Shown: one piece after another, positions 53,678 to 63,356 of the stretch | Numbering within the stretch: the stretch's first letter is position 1 | Layout: each line of letters opens with the position of its first letter | Assembly: GCF_003185655.1 (NCBI RefSeq) | Contig: NZ_QHJQ01000002.1 | Location: 186,001-250,000 of the forward strand | DNA length: 64,000 nucleotides | Reading direction: 5' to 3' | Source: Coraliomargarita sinensis | GTDB taxonomy: Bacteria; Verrucomicrobiota; Verrucomicrobiia; Opitutales; Coraliomargaritaceae | Position numbers and translations under genes: made by a program | The notes under the pieces: generated by a model | Databases searched by the model: none | What the model saw: only the letters and a program-made list of their open reading frames with translations | What the model was told of the DNA's origin: nothing

Positions 53678-53758
53678 GCCGCTTTCTAAAGGAGAAATAA
53701 ATTCGAACAAGATGGTGATATTTTAGTAAGGCCGGAACCTGAGCAGAGATTACTTGAT

Positions 53759-54058
53759 ATGAAACTCGAAACAGATAACGCCTCCTGGAACTACAACTTT
53801 AAAGCGAAAACCGTGCGATTGGGAAGGCGTTATCAATTCGATACACCAGTTGACTCGGAAAGCTTCGCCGAAAAAGCCGGAACGGTCATCAGCTTTCCTA
53901 ACCTTTCCGTGTTTGTAGATCCGATTTTCGGCAAACCTGAGGCTTCGGTGACCATCGAATGTCACGACAACACACTGAGCTTGTCTGTTGCCAACCAGCT
54001 GTTCGAGTCGTTTGACGATTTACACAGCCAAATGGTGAAGACTACGGATGTAGCTTAG
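53759..54058 (+). CDS. Hypothetical small cytosolic protein
   Basis: The 99-residue protein is mostly beta strand: MKLETDNASWNYNFKAKTVRLGRRY, GTVISFPNLSVFVDPIFG and VTIECHDNTLSLSVANQLF. No signal peptide or known motif is visible. Its codon use resembles its neighbours. A terminator follows 26 bases after the stop, so it ends its transcript. Its start is 82 bases after the broken ene-reductase gene. Confidence 0.6.
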   Translation: MKLETDNASWNYNFKAKTVRLGRRYQFDTPVDSESFAEKAGTVISFPNLSVFVDPIFGKPEASVTIECHDNTLSLSVANQLFESFDDLHSQMVKTTDVA

Positions 54059-54083
54059 CGGTCTTTAACACCCGCTGCTTTTA

Positions 54084-54110
54084 GCCCAATGTATGTATTG
54101 GGCCCCTTTT
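54084..54110 (+). terminator. Rho-independent terminator after the 53759 gene
   Basis: GCCCAAT pairs with ATTGGGC around a six-base loop, followed by CCC and four T. It lies 26 bases after the 54058 stop. Confidence 0.75.
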
Positions 54111-54150
54111 GCGTTTGCTCAAATCGCAGTCAGTCCTTTCTAGTTCTTGG

Positions 54151-54810
54151 ATGAAAATGAATAACACAGTCTGTCGCGGGTTAATGGCCGCGAGCCTGCT
54201 CTTCGGGATATCTTTTTTCAACGGATGCGTTACCACTGCTCAAGATAGTTCCGCTGAAGATTGGACCTATCTGTATCAACCCGGCGAAGACCTTAGTTTG
54301 TGGAAGGCAACCGAGCATCCTGAGTCCATCCGATTGGAAGATGGCAATATCGTTCTGAACGGCGAGCGTGCCCATTTGTTCTACATGGGCCAAGACGGGG
54401 ATGCTTCTTGGAAAAACTTTGAAGCGGTTATCGAGTTTATGACGGCTGAAAATGCCAACGCTGGTCTCTTTTTTCACGCGGACTGGCAAGAATCGGGTTG
54501 GCCGCGTGCATTGGAGTGCCAGATCAATGCGACCCACAAGGATCATCGTAAGACCGGAAGTATTTATGCACTGGGGGATACCTCTGAGCCCGGACATGAG
54601 GACGACGAGTGGGTGACAATGCGCCTTCGGGTTGTCGGTCAGACCGCCACAGTTTGGGTGAATGGGAAACAAATCAACCAGTGGACCCAGCCCGAGGATC
54701 ACAAGTTGAAGAAGAAGCGGATTCGTGAAGGCACCTTTGCGCTGCAGGCCCATGATCCGGGTAGTGTTGTCAAAGTGAGGCACTTGAAGGTCCGCCGCTT
54801 GCCCCAATAG
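54151..54810 (+). CDS. DUF1080 (3-keto-disaccharide hydrolase-type) lipoprotein
   Basis: From the ATG at 54151 the product has 219 residues with a lipoprotein-type signal ending SFFNGCVTT. The mature part is a single DUF1080 beta-sandwich: SIRLEDGNIVLNGERAHLF, NFEAVIEFMTAENANAGLFF, GWPRALECQINATHK and WVTMRLRVVGQTATVWVNG. The fold resembles laminin-G/LamG modules, and some members are 3-keto-disaccharide hydrolases. It is probably anchored at the outer face. No operon partner is clear. Confidence 0.85.
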   Translation: MKMNNTVCRGLMAASLLFGISFFNGCVTTAQDSSAEDWTYLYQPGEDLSLWKATEHPESIRLEDGNIVLNGERAHLFYMGQDGDASWKNFEAVIEFMTAENANAGLFFHADWQESGWPRALECQINATHKDHRKTGSIYALGDTSEPGHEDDEWVTMRLRVVGQTATVWVNGKQINQWTQPEDHKLKKKRIREGTFALQAHDPGSVVKVRHLKVRRLPQ

Positions 54811-55037
54811 CCTCTTTCGGACACATTGAAGGCTGTTTAAGCTCTTGCTCTGTGAACGTGCAGTGTGCGCCGAGCGGTGAAAGTCTTAAACGGAAAACTT
54901 TTCTGGCTGAACTGTGGCAGCCTAGGGGTTGCGACAGGGGATTATGCGCGATGGATCGAGTCAGTTGCCGACTAGGACCATTTACACTACAGTGGTTTTT
55001 CCAGAAAGTCTAGATCTTGATCTGTTCGGGTTCCTTG

Positions 55038-55064
55038 ATCGCTATCAGGTATTTTTATAGCGAT
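55038..55064. repeat. Perfect 8-bp inverted repeat upstream of the sialate esterase gene
   Basis: ATCGCTAT (55038-55045) and ATAGCGAT (55057-55064) are separated by 11 bases, 45 bases before the ATG at 55109. It could be an operator or the base of an mRNA hairpin; no regulator is adjacent. Confidence 0.5.
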
Positions 55065-55108
55065 GTATTCGCTTTATAGCTAGCTGCTGTCTTACTTAAC
55101 TCTTTTTT

Positions 55109-57643
55109 ATGACCTCTTTGCACTCTCTCAATCGTCAATTCCTCCTCTTCATCGTCTTACTGTCAACGGTCGCGGGTCTTTCCGCCGAACAGGCGGGTGA
55201 AAGCCCTGTGAAAATCTTCATCCTCGCCGGTCAGTCCAACATGCTTGGCCATGGCGAAATCTCCCCGGTTCAAACAGAGGGCACTCTGGAGTATGTCGTG
55301 GCTAATGATCCGGAAGGGAACTATCAGTTTCTGGTGGATGGCCTCGGGGACTGGGTGGTGCGTGACGATGTGTGGATTCGCGACCAGGGTCCGATGGAGG
55401 GTGGCCTCACTGTCGGTTATGGAGCTAGAAATGATTTGATCGGTCCTGAGCTGGGCTTCGGTCACTACATCGGCGATCTCAACGAAGAACAGGTGCTCAT
55501 CGTCAAGGCCGCCTGGGGTGGCAAGAGTTTGGCGGTCGACTTCCGGCCGCCGAGTTCAGGGTCTTACGCGGATCCGGCCACGCCTTATGCAACCCCGACT
55601 GCTCCAGGTGATGACGGTTTCTATTACAGCGAGATCCTCCGCCTGGTGGATGAGGCCATCAACAACCTGGGCACCTATTTCCCCGACTACGACGAAGGCG
55701 GCTACGAAATCGCAGGCTTCGGCTGGCACCAGGGATGGAACGACCGTGATGACCCATCGGAATACGAGACCAATATGGCGAACTTTATTCGTGACATCCG
55801 CAGCGCAGAGAACGGCATCGGTGTGCCGGACCTGCCCTTCGTCATTGCCACGACTGGAATGGATGGGAAAGAGACCTATACCGAACTCGAAGAGGCGCAG
55901 CTCGCCATGGCAGATGCAACAGCCTATCCGGAGTTTGACGGCAACGTTTTCGTCATCGACACCTGGGCGACCTATGAGGGACTTGAATTTTGGCAGCCGG
56001 TGGAGCTTTCCCCGAGAAACCAAGGCTACCACTGGAACCGCAACGCCAAAACTTATACAAACCTAGGGCTCGCCATGGGCGATGCCATGTCGCTCCTCGT
56101 CCCCGGTCGCTGCCCCTTCCGTCCGCGCGTGGTGGGTGAAGCCAGTGGTGTCAGCCTGAGCTGGCAGAACGGCACCGAACTGCCCACCAGCGTGCGCATC
56201 TTGCGCAATGGTGCTATAATTGCGGCCGCGGCCCCGGTGGATCCTCCTGTTTTCCTCGACACCACAGCCGAGCCGGGCGTGCTCAAGTACGAATTACAGT
56301 TCAATATGCCGGGCGACCCCTGCGAGCCATTAACCGTAACACTGAACGGTGGCATCACCGGCTTTGACGCCCGTCCGGTCTCCGGCGGGATCGAACTGAG
56401 CTGGACCAATAATATGGCCTACGATGGTATCGAAGTCCGTCGAAATGATGTCGTCTTGGAAGCGGCTCTTTCCGGTTCTGCCTCCAGCTATATCGACTCC
56501 TCTGCTCCAGGTTCCGGCATGGTGACTTACAGTGTGGTGCCCACTAACGGCAATTCGGCGCCTGCCTCTGAGCAACTCAACTTCAACCTTGTGGGTGAAT
56601 TGGGGGTCCTCGATCCCTTGCTGGCCAACAATGGCATCAACCCCGCCACCGGATTGGCCTGGGCGGCGGGGGATACTTACCGTTTTATTTCCGTTACCAC
56701 GACAACAAGTGGGGCACCGGACGGAACGGATTCGGACATCGGGACCTACAACACCTGGATCAATACCAATGCGGCCGCCAATGGACATGGGGCTGTCAAC
56801 TGGAACGCCTTAGCGTCTACCTCTGCAGTTGATGCCCGGGACAATACCGGCACCAACCCGACGATGGAAACCGGTGCACCGATTCTGCTATTCGATGGAT
56901 TAACGCTCATCGCCGACGACAATGAAGATCTCTGGGATGCCATTATCGCCTCGCCCGTGAACGTGGACTTTTCCGGTAACGTGCTTTCGGGTAAAGACAC
57001 GAACACCGGAACCGCTCCCGATGGCACCGGTCCCTCTAGCGGTGTCCTTGGAGGTCCCTACGCGGACAGGAACGGAACAGAGATCTTCGCTATTGGCTCC
57101 ACTGGCCAGACGAATAACAAATGGGTCGACGGATTCGCCCGCGCACCCAACCCGCGACTCTATTTCGCGATCTCGGATCTGCTCACGATTCATGATATCA
57201 GCGCCGTCAGCGGCTACTATGATTGGGCTTCCGGCGCCTGGGAGGGCGACCTGACCGATTCCGACCCCGACCTCGACTTGGATGGCGGCGGCCTCAAAAC
57301 CGGGGTCGAGTGGGTGGTCGGGGGCGACCCGACCTCGGCCAGCGACGACGTACTGGTTGCACCAAGCTCGGACAATAGCGATGCGACCTTCTTTACCTTC
57401 ACTTACCGCATCAGAGATGCCGCCAGCGCGGATGAAAACACTACGGTGACGGTGGAGTACGGGAGTGACCTGTCCTTGGATTGGACCGATGCCGTCGACA
57501 ACGACGACACCATTGAAATCAGTAGCGCCGATGGCACCGGCGACGACGAAGGATTTGACATTGTGACTGTTCAAATCGCTCGTTCGCTGGCGGTGGGTGA
57601 GAAGCTTTTCGCCCGCCTCAATGTCTCCGTGGCCGCACCCTGA
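55109..57643 (+). CDS. Large sialate-O-acetylesterase-type secreted protein
   Basis: The 844-residue protein has a signal peptide (to about residue 26, ending GLSA). The SASA esterase domain covers about 32-330, with the nucleophile Ser43 in ILAGQSNMLGHGE and a catalytic-region phrase FGWHQGWND near 204-212. Then come two fibronectin-like modules (about 335-500), a Gly/Thr/Asn-rich domain with TSGAPDGTDSDIGTYNTW, and an end with TFTYRIRDAAS and VEYGSDLSLDW, which resembles a repeat found at the end of secreted proteins in this phylum. It likely removes acetyl groups from polysaccharides. The number of extra domains is unusual. Confidence 0.82.
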   Translation: MTSLHSLNRQFLLFIVLLSTVAGLSAEQAGESPVKIFILAGQSNMLGHGEISPVQTEGTLEYVVANDPEGNYQFLVDGLGDWVVRDDVWIRDQGPMEGGLTVGYGARNDLIGPELGFGHYIGDLNEEQVLIVKAAWGGKSLAVDFRPPSSGSYADPATPYATPTAPGDDGFYYSEILRLVDEAINNLGTYFPDYDEGGYEIAGFGWHQGWNDRDDPSEYETNMANFIRDIRSAENGIGVPDLPFVIATTGMDGKETYTELEEAQLAMADATAYPEFDGNVFVIDTWATYEGLEFWQPVELSPRNQGYHWNRNAKTYTNLGLAMGDAMSLLVPGRCPFRPRVVGEASGVSLSWQNGTELPTSVRILRNGAIIAAAAPVDPPVFLDTTAEPGVLKYELQFNMPGDPCEPLTVTLNGGITGFDARPVSGGIELSWTNNMAYDGIEVRRNDVVLEAALSGSASSYIDSSAPGSGMVTYSVVPTNGNSAPASEQLNFNLVGELGVLDPLLANNGINPATGLAWAAGDTYRFISVTTTTSGAPDGTDSDIGTYNTWINTNAAANGHGAVNWNALASTSAVDARDNTGTNPTMETGAPILLFDGLTLIADDNEDLWDAIIASPVNVDFSGNVLSGKDTNTGTAPDGTGPSSGVLGGPYADRNGTEIFAIGSTGQTNNKWVDGFARAPNPRLYFAISDLLTIHDISAVSGYYDWASGAWEGDLTDSDPDLDLDGGGLKTGVEWVVGGDPTSASDDVLVAPSSDNSDATFFTFTYRIRDAASADENTTVTVEYGSDLSLDWTDAVDNDDTIEISSADGTGDDEGFDIVTVQIARSLAVGEKLFARLNVSVAAP

Positions 57644-58019
57644 TCGTTTTGGAATGCCCAAGTGCATTTTCTGTTGATGGCCTTTTGTATCAGGTGGCGG
57701 ATCTAATTCTGCTGTCCCATTTGCAGTTTACTGGTAGTCGTGATTCAGCTTTTTGCAGCCTCTCTTGTGCTCGGGCTGACGGCGTCCAGTTCTTTTCCCT
57801 TCGGGGGAACAGTCAGGGACAGGTCTTCGGGTTTTACGTTTGACCCTCTGTCAGCTTGCTTAAAGTCGGAACAAGGGTCCAATGACCATGTCATTGTCGA
57901 AACTACCCGAAACCCTTAGGATTATAACTAACCAACTTATGCCCCTTTACCTGCTACCTGGTAATACGGGTAGCCAATTCTACTCCCGCGGCCTGCGTTA
58001 CTAACCGATGTAAGCTCCT
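57644..58019. other. 376-base spacer before the heme-protein operon
   Basis: No open frame of note. It holds the palindrome at 57880-57896 and a looser pair, CTACCCG/CGGGTAG, at about 57904 and 57966. A weak stem (AATGC/GCATT, about 57654-57668) after the esterase gene could be a terminator. Confidence 0.55.
57880..57896. repeat. 17-base palindrome, possible operator of the heme-protein operon
   Basis: CAATGAC-CAT-GTCATTG has perfect 7-bp arms. It lies 124 bases before the start codon of the DUF1592-type gene. Confidence 0.55.
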
Positions 58020-61000
58020 GTGTATAAATATTTAAGTATCTTTTTGTTTTTAAGCGTATCTCTTCTTCAGGGGGAGCTTCGTACCTTTACCAATGGCAAA
58101 GGTGATTCAATCCGGGCGGAGTTGGTTGAGTTAAAGTCGAACAACCTGATTAAAATCCGCTTGGAAGATGGGCGCGAAATAGACGCGGCGCTTTCCGCTT
58201 TCAGTCAGGATGACGCCAAGTACATTCACGAATGGTGGAAGCAGCAAAAGGCCGAGCAACAGGCCCGGGATGAGGCCGCCGCCACTCCAATGGCCTCGAC
58301 GAACCCGATTGAGCCTCTGGATGCGGGGGCGGCGATGCGTGTGCTGGATAAATACTGCATTTCCTGTCACGGCCCGGATAAGCAAAAGTCCGACATACGC
58401 TTCGACCTGCTCGAGACCATCGACAGTGTGGACCGGCAGGATCTCTATCTTCTCGTTCAAGATGTGGTGCACTTTGAGGAAATGCCACCTTCAGACGAAC
58501 CTCAACCAGACGAAGCCGAGCGAGACGCGCTCCTGGCCTGGCTCGGCAGCATGCTCGATGGTGATGAGGCGAAGAAACTGGAAGAGAAGCTTCGCCGGCC
58601 CGAGTCGGGCAATTATGTCGATCATGGCGCTTTGTTTTCAGGCAGGCACGCGGATAAACCCGCTTACACCTATGATCGCCGCTGGTTGATCAGCGAATAT
58701 ATCTTCGACAGTAAGTTCAACCGCATCCTCCAGTACAATCCGCGGCGTGAGATCGACGGCAATACGTATTACGTGCAGGGGGATAGTAATCGACGTAGTG
58801 TGAACCTGACCAACCCGTTCCTGCTTTCGAACGATGCCGGGGTGCGCTACTACGCGAATGAAACGCTTAATGGCGGTCACCTTCTGACCATGCTTGCCAA
58901 CGCGAAGGATGCGGCCGAAGCCATGCTCGATTTGTCTGAGCGTGACTCGGATTACCTTCCGGCGGTGAACGCAATTCTCAAACTGGAAAATCAAAACCGG
59001 AATGTTCTGGAATCACGCCAGGAATTTCTTGCTCTGCATATTGAGCGTGTGCTGAAAGATCTCTACCGGAACCGGCATAAGCGGCTTCTGCCGCAGTTCG
59101 TTCGTGTTGAAGTGCCCGAACCGGTTGCGAATGACGGCTCGGTCAAAAAGCCCAGTTTGCATCATGCTCACCCCGGACGTGACGAGCTGGTTACTATATT
59201 TCGCTCCATGCGCCGTCTCCATCAGCGTGGCATGTCGGATGCTCAGTTGATCGAGGCATGTGAGCGCGAGTGGTTTTATCACGGCCACAACGAACGTACA
59301 ATCCAGGCCCGTGTGACCTTCTTGATCAATTACATGGACGATTGGAAAAAGGAAATCGTCGACAAAAAATACAGTCAGCGTCACCCCGTGATCGAGTACA
59401 AGCCGCTGGCCAGGGAAGAGATGCAAGTCGTTACTGCGGCGATTAAGGAGCATCGCCGGCAGGACGACACCTACCAGGACATCATCGACAAGTGTACGGC
59501 CCAATGGGAGGCGGATATGAAACGTGAGCGCCTGGCTTCCGGAGCGCCCTCGGACGAGCAACTGGCTGAACTGGTCCGTCAACTCGTCGAGCTCATCCTC
59601 GAGCGCGAGCCTTCTGCCGAGGAAGCTGAGAAGTACGGAAAGGCCGCCTCGGTGTTCGCCGCCGGCCTGAGCCGCCGCAGTATGATCAAGAAGATGATGC
59701 AAACGATCATGCTCAATACCGACTTTCTCTACCGCAGGGAATTCGGCACAGGAGATGAGGACCGCTACGGTCGGCGCATGCTCTCGCCCTATGATGCCAG
59801 TTATGCCATTGCTTACGCGCTGACCGATGCGAGCCCGGACAAGGAACTGGCCAAGGCTGCGCAGGAAGGTCGGCTCAACACCCGTGACGACTACGAGCGC
59901 GAGGTTCGACGGATGCTCAAAAAGCGCGACCAATACTACATCATCGACGAGGGAGTGGACAGTTCGGCGACGCCTAACTTCACGAACATGCCGATTCGTG
60001 AACTTCGCTTTTTCCGGGACTTTTTCGGCTACGCGAAGATGATGGATATCTTCAAGGACAACAAGCGCTTCGGTGGAAACTACGAGAGCCTCAAGGCCCG
60101 TGTCGTCGCTGAGGCGGACCTGCTGGTAGAGCACATTCTTGAGCAGGACCAGAATGTCATCGAGAATCTTCTGACAACGGATGAATTCTACGTGTACCAC
60201 TCCGGCGACAATCAGGCAATGCAGGCGGGTTCGGATCGGATCGTGAAGATTTACAACTACTTTAAGGACAGGAACTGGCGGGAATTCGAACTCGATGACC
60301 TTCGCCGGCATGCTGACTTTATTGAGGCCACGCAGATGCGCGGCATCGATGCCAAGCGACTGAAAAGCGCAGAGGGTCGCTATAATCCGATGCGTGCCTT
60401 CATGCAGCAGATGGAGAGCTTCGAGGTCCGTCTGGGCAACGGACAGACAAGCGCCGCGCCGTATCCCTCCTTTCCCTCACACGGATTCAACGGCGCGTAT
60501 AACCGTTACGGCAGCCGCTTCATGCGGCCCGAAGTTGCGCGTATGTTCAACATCGACATGGCGGACTGGGATTATCCCACCCGGCAACCTGCCAGGATTG
60601 AGAACCGCAAGGGTATCCTCACGCACCCGGCCTGGTTGATCTCATTCGCCGCCAACACGGAGACTGATCCCATCCATCGCGGTATCTGGGTGCAGAAAAA
60701 ATTGTTGGCAGGCACCATTCCCGATGTGCCCATCACTGTAGATGCGGTCATTCCGGAGAACCCGCACAAGACCTTGCGACACCGCCTGGAGGACAAAACA
60801 AACAACAGCTACTGCATGCGCTGTCACGACAAGATCAATCCACTGGGCATTCCCTTTGAGGTTTACGATGACTTCGGGCGCTACCGTACCGAGGAGCGCC
60901 TCGAATACCCGGAAAACCTGATTAAGGAGGTCAAGAGCAAGGGCGAACCCCACGAGGATCTGCGAGATATCTACAAGACGCTGCCCGTGGATGCCCGCGG

Positions 61001-61280
61001 CTATCTCAAGGGCACTGGCAACAGCAAGCTGGACGGTGAAGTCGACGACGCCCTGGAACTGATCGAACGCCTTGCCCGGGCCGACCGTGTACGACAATCG
61101 ATCATCCGCCACGCATTCCGCTACTTTATGGGGCGCAACGAGACGCTCAATGATTCCAAGACCCTGATCGATGCCGATCGGGCCTACCTCGAAAGCAACG
61201 GGAGCTTCGACGAGGTGATTGTTTCCCTGTTGACCTCAGATTCGTTCATTTACAGAAAACCGATAGAACCGAAGGACTAG
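58020..61280 (+). CDS. Secreted DUF1592/DUF1588/DUF1585-type cytochrome protein with an SHD1-like front domain
   Basis: The 1,086-residue protein starts at a GTG and has a signal peptide (MYKYLSIFLFLSVSLLQG). Residues about 20-72 resemble an SHD1 domain (DGREIDAALSAFSQDD). A cytochrome c-type CISCHGPD is at 113-120. The rest holds the conserved blocks seen in DUF1592 (LNTDFLYRREFG), DUF1588 (RGIWVQKKLLAGTIP and MRCHDKINPLGIPFE) and DUF1585 (RQSIIRHAFRYFMGRNET). It is longer than the roughly 800 residues I associate with this group, because of added blocks between 190 and 520. These secreted proteins are common in Planctomycetota and Verrucomicrobiota; their function is unknown. Confidence 0.85.
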   Translation: MYKYLSIFLFLSVSLLQGELRTFTNGKGDSIRAELVELKSNNLIKIRLEDGREIDAALSAFSQDDAKYIHEWWKQQKAEQQARDEAAATPMASTNPIEPLDAGAAMRVLDKYCISCHGPDKQKSDIRFDLLETIDSVDRQDLYLLVQDVVHFEEMPPSDEPQPDEAERDALLAWLGSMLDGDEAKKLEEKLRRPESGNYVDHGALFSGRHADKPAYTYDRRWLISEYIFDSKFNRILQYNPRREIDGNTYYVQGDSNRRSVNLTNPFLLSNDAGVRYYANETLNGGHLLTMLANAKDAAEAMLDLSERDSDYLPAVNAILKLENQNRNVLESRQEFLALHIERVLKDLYRNRHKRLLPQFVRVEVPEPVANDGSVKKPSLHHAHPGRDELVTIFRSMRRLHQRGMSDAQLIEACEREWFYHGHNERTIQARVTFLINYMDDWKKEIVDKKYSQRHPVIEYKPLAREEMQVVTAAIKEHRRQDDTYQDIIDKCTAQWEADMKRERLASGAPSDEQLAELVRQLVELILEREPSAEEAEKYGKAASVFAAGLSRRSMIKKMMQTIMLNTDFLYRREFGTGDEDRYGRRMLSPYDASYAIAYALTDASPDKELAKAAQEGRLNTRDDYEREVRRMLKKRDQYYIIDEGVDSSATPNFTNMPIRELRFFRDFFGYAKMMDIFKDNKRFGGNYESLKARVVAEADLLVEHILEQDQNVIENLLTTDEFYVYHSGDNQAMQAGSDRIVKIYNYFKDRNWREFELDDLRRHADFIEATQMRGIDAKRLKSAEGRYNPMRAFMQQMESFEVRLGNGQTSAAPYPSFPSHGFNGAYNRYGSRFMRPEVARMFNIDMADWDYPTRQPARIENRKGILTHPAWLISFAANTETDPIHRGIWVQKKLLAGTIPDVPITVDAVIPENPHKTLRHRLEDKTNNSYCMRCHDKINPLGIPFEVYDDFGRYRTEERLEYPENLIKEVKSKGEPHEDLRDIYKTLPVDARGYLKGTGNSKLDGEVDDALELIERLARADRVRQSIIRHAFRYFMGRNETLNDSKTLIDADRAYLESNGSFDEVIVSLLTSDSFIYRKPIEPKD

Positions 61281-61283
61281 ATC

Positions 61284-62711
61284 ATGCATACCCGAAGAAA
61301 CTTTTTAAAAAAATCGGCCCTCGGCGCCAGCGCATTGGCCTTTGGTTCTTCATTCAGTGAATTACTCGCGGCGACTGTTCAAGACGGTGTCCGGGGAGTG
61401 GTGCCCGGCGTTTTGGGCGGGTTGCCACGGCGCTTCATCTTTATTCGTAAGTCCAACGGGATCCGCCCGGACGAGGTGGCACTGCCCAGCTTCAATAGCA
61501 CGCAGGCCAGGCTCGATAAGCAAAAAGAGCCTTTTGAAGTCGATCTTGACCGGCACGACCTGCCCGAGTGGCTGCAGGCGCTTGCGCCTTACAAAAAAAA
61601 CCTGGGCATCCTCCAGGGGCTGTCATCGAAAATGAGTGAGAACGGGCACTGGTCGTACTCATCGGTTTTGGGTGCCTTCAAGTCCGGCCGCAACTCCCTG
61701 AGCGGGATCAAGCGCGCAACGATTGACTTTGAGCTCGCCAAGCTCTTTCCCTCGCCATTCGGCCATGTCGAGCTGTCGCTCACCGGGAACTACAGTTCCT
61801 GGCGGACAGGTATTGTGCCCGGTTACTCGGCACCCGCTCCCCATCAGCGGAATTACTGTTACGCGGACCCCATGACTGCGTACAATGAATTGTTCAAAGC
61901 CGTCATCGACCCCGATGCCGTGGGCTCAGGCAACGCCATGCTGCGCTTTCTGCAGAACGATGAGGCGTATAAAAGCCAGGTGCTGGCAGGTTACGAGAAG
62001 CAGAAACTGAGCACACACATTGCCGCGCTCGAGGAGTTGCAGGCACGCAACAAGAAGTTGTCCAGGATGTCGGGCAAGATCGAGAATCATATGCCGACGA
62101 TTGATTCGATACACCGGGACGGGGGGCCCAACGCCAGCACGCCCGAAAAGCAGGAGGCGATGACCGACATCCTTGTCGCCGCGCTCGCGACCGGTCTGAC
62201 TAATGTCGTGACCTATACGATCGACGAACTATCCACGCCGATCAAGGGACTGCCGGGCAACGAGACCGACCATATCTCAATTCACGAAATTGGGCACAAC
62301 GGCGGCTACTCCGGTGTGTCTGCGGATCACATCCGTGAGAAAATCCGTTTTGGTCACGTCCATCAGGTCAAGACGATTGCTGACAAGCTCAAGGCGATTC
62401 CCGAGGGCAAGGGCACGATGTTCGACAACACCATGATCATGTACTTCCCGGAGAACGGGGAAGGGCACCACAGTAAAGGTACTGAGGCACCTTTCATCGT
62501 ACTCGGTGGTGATAATTGTGCCGTGGATCTGCTCGGTCGCTACGTCCGCCTACCCTATCATGCGACCGAGGGGCACAAGACCATCGGCAACTGGTACACC
62601 ACACTGCTGAACGCCCATGGCAATCCGATCGAGCATTACGGCGACTTCGACTTGGATATGTCGCGTAAGAGGTTGCACCAGGCCGGTGCGATCAAGCAGT
62701 TCCTGGGGTAG
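61284..62711 (+). CDS. DUF1552 family exported protein
   Basis: The 475-residue protein starts with a twin-arginine-like signal, TRRNFLKKSALGASALAF, and continues with PRRFIFIRKSNGIRPDE. Typical DUF1552 phrases are GLSSKMSENGHWSYSS and GEGHHSKGTEAPFIVLGG. It starts three bases after the DUF1592-type gene stop, so the pair is co-transcribed, as in many planctomycetal and verrucomicrobial genomes. The proteins are probably partners at the cell surface; the reaction is not known. The Tat-like signal suggests folding, or cofactor insertion, before export. Confidence 0.87.
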   Translation: MHTRRNFLKKSALGASALAFGSSFSELLAATVQDGVRGVVPGVLGGLPRRFIFIRKSNGIRPDEVALPSFNSTQARLDKQKEPFEVDLDRHDLPEWLQALAPYKKNLGILQGLSSKMSENGHWSYSSVLGAFKSGRNSLSGIKRATIDFELAKLFPSPFGHVELSLTGNYSSWRTGIVPGYSAPAPHQRNYCYADPMTAYNELFKAVIDPDAVGSGNAMLRFLQNDEAYKSQVLAGYEKQKLSTHIAALEELQARNKKLSRMSGKIENHMPTIDSIHRDGGPNASTPEKQEAMTDILVAALATGLTNVVTYTIDELSTPIKGLPGNETDHISIHEIGHNGGYSGVSADHIREKIRFGHVHQVKTIADKLKAIPEGKGTMFDNTMIMYFPENGEGHHSKGTEAPFIVLGGDNCAVDLLGRYVRLPYHATEGHKTIGNWYTTLLNAHGNPIEHYGDFDLDMSRKRLHQAGAIKQFLG

Positions 62712-62837
62712 CGCTCAGTTCCCGCGACCCTCGTCGATTAAATGTTTTGCATTGAACCGGTAGGCTTAGCTGATGCTGCCGGCTCATTCTCTTCTCTCTC
62801 AACGGTTGGCAACCACACAAATTTATCCAAAAAGACA

Positions 62838-63314
62838 ATGATGAACAAAATTCACACCCGAATTAAGTCCCTCCGTCGTGCAGCCGCGCTCGCTTTTGCC
62901 CTGACCCTTGGTCTCAACTTCGTGCCGGCTGCAGCATCTGCGGACGGATACGAAAAAGAATCCGTGCTCCACGATAAAATGGAAGTGATGCAGGACCACT
63001 ACCGCAGCCTGGGCCGCGGACTGCGCCGCCCCTCGGCGGAAGACCTTCCGGATTTTCTCGATGCCGTGCAGCAGCTGCAAGTACTCACGGTACAAACCAA
63101 AACATTGGTGCCTCCGATGGCGAATTCGCTGCCCGAAGGCAAACGCCCCGCCTTTGTCATGGCTTACAGACAGAAGCAGCTCGACACGCTACGCACCCTC
63201 ATCGACATGGAGGAGGCTTTGCTGGAGGCTGATTTCGAAAAGGCCAACGAACTCTTCGATGCACTGAAAAAGCACAAATCCGAAGGTCACGAATCCTTTA
63301 AAGAGGACGACTAA
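62838..63314 (+). CDS. Cytochrome b562-like secreted four-helix protein
   Basis: From the ATG at 62838 the product is 158 residues with a signal peptide (about residues 1-35, ending AASA). The mature part is a four-helix bundle. The first helix has LHDKMEVMQDHYRSL and the last ends HKSEGHESFKEDD. A Met in helix 1 and a His in helix 4 are the heme ligands of cytochrome b562, and both occur here in matching places. Some homologues lack heme. It is 126 bases after the DUF1552 gene, in the same direction, and may be part of the heme-protein operon. Confidence 0.75.
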   Translation: MMNKIHTRIKSLRRAAALAFALTLGLNFVPAAASADGYEKESVLHDKMEVMQDHYRSLGRGLRRPSAEDLPDFLDAVQQLQVLTVQTKTLVPPMANSLPEGKRPAFVMAYRQKQLDTLRTLIDMEEALLEADFEKANELFDALKKHKSEGHESFKEDD

Positions 63315-63356
63315 GCGGCTACGCGCACCACCGAACGCACCTGCCGCCGACTTGCC

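Noticed and set aside
59013..60311. Long open frame (about 430 codons) on the minus strand inside the DUF1592-type gene
   Set aside because: It is antisense to a gene with heme and family motifs, and its translation shows no domain features. Long antisense frames are a common by-product of GC-rich codon bias.
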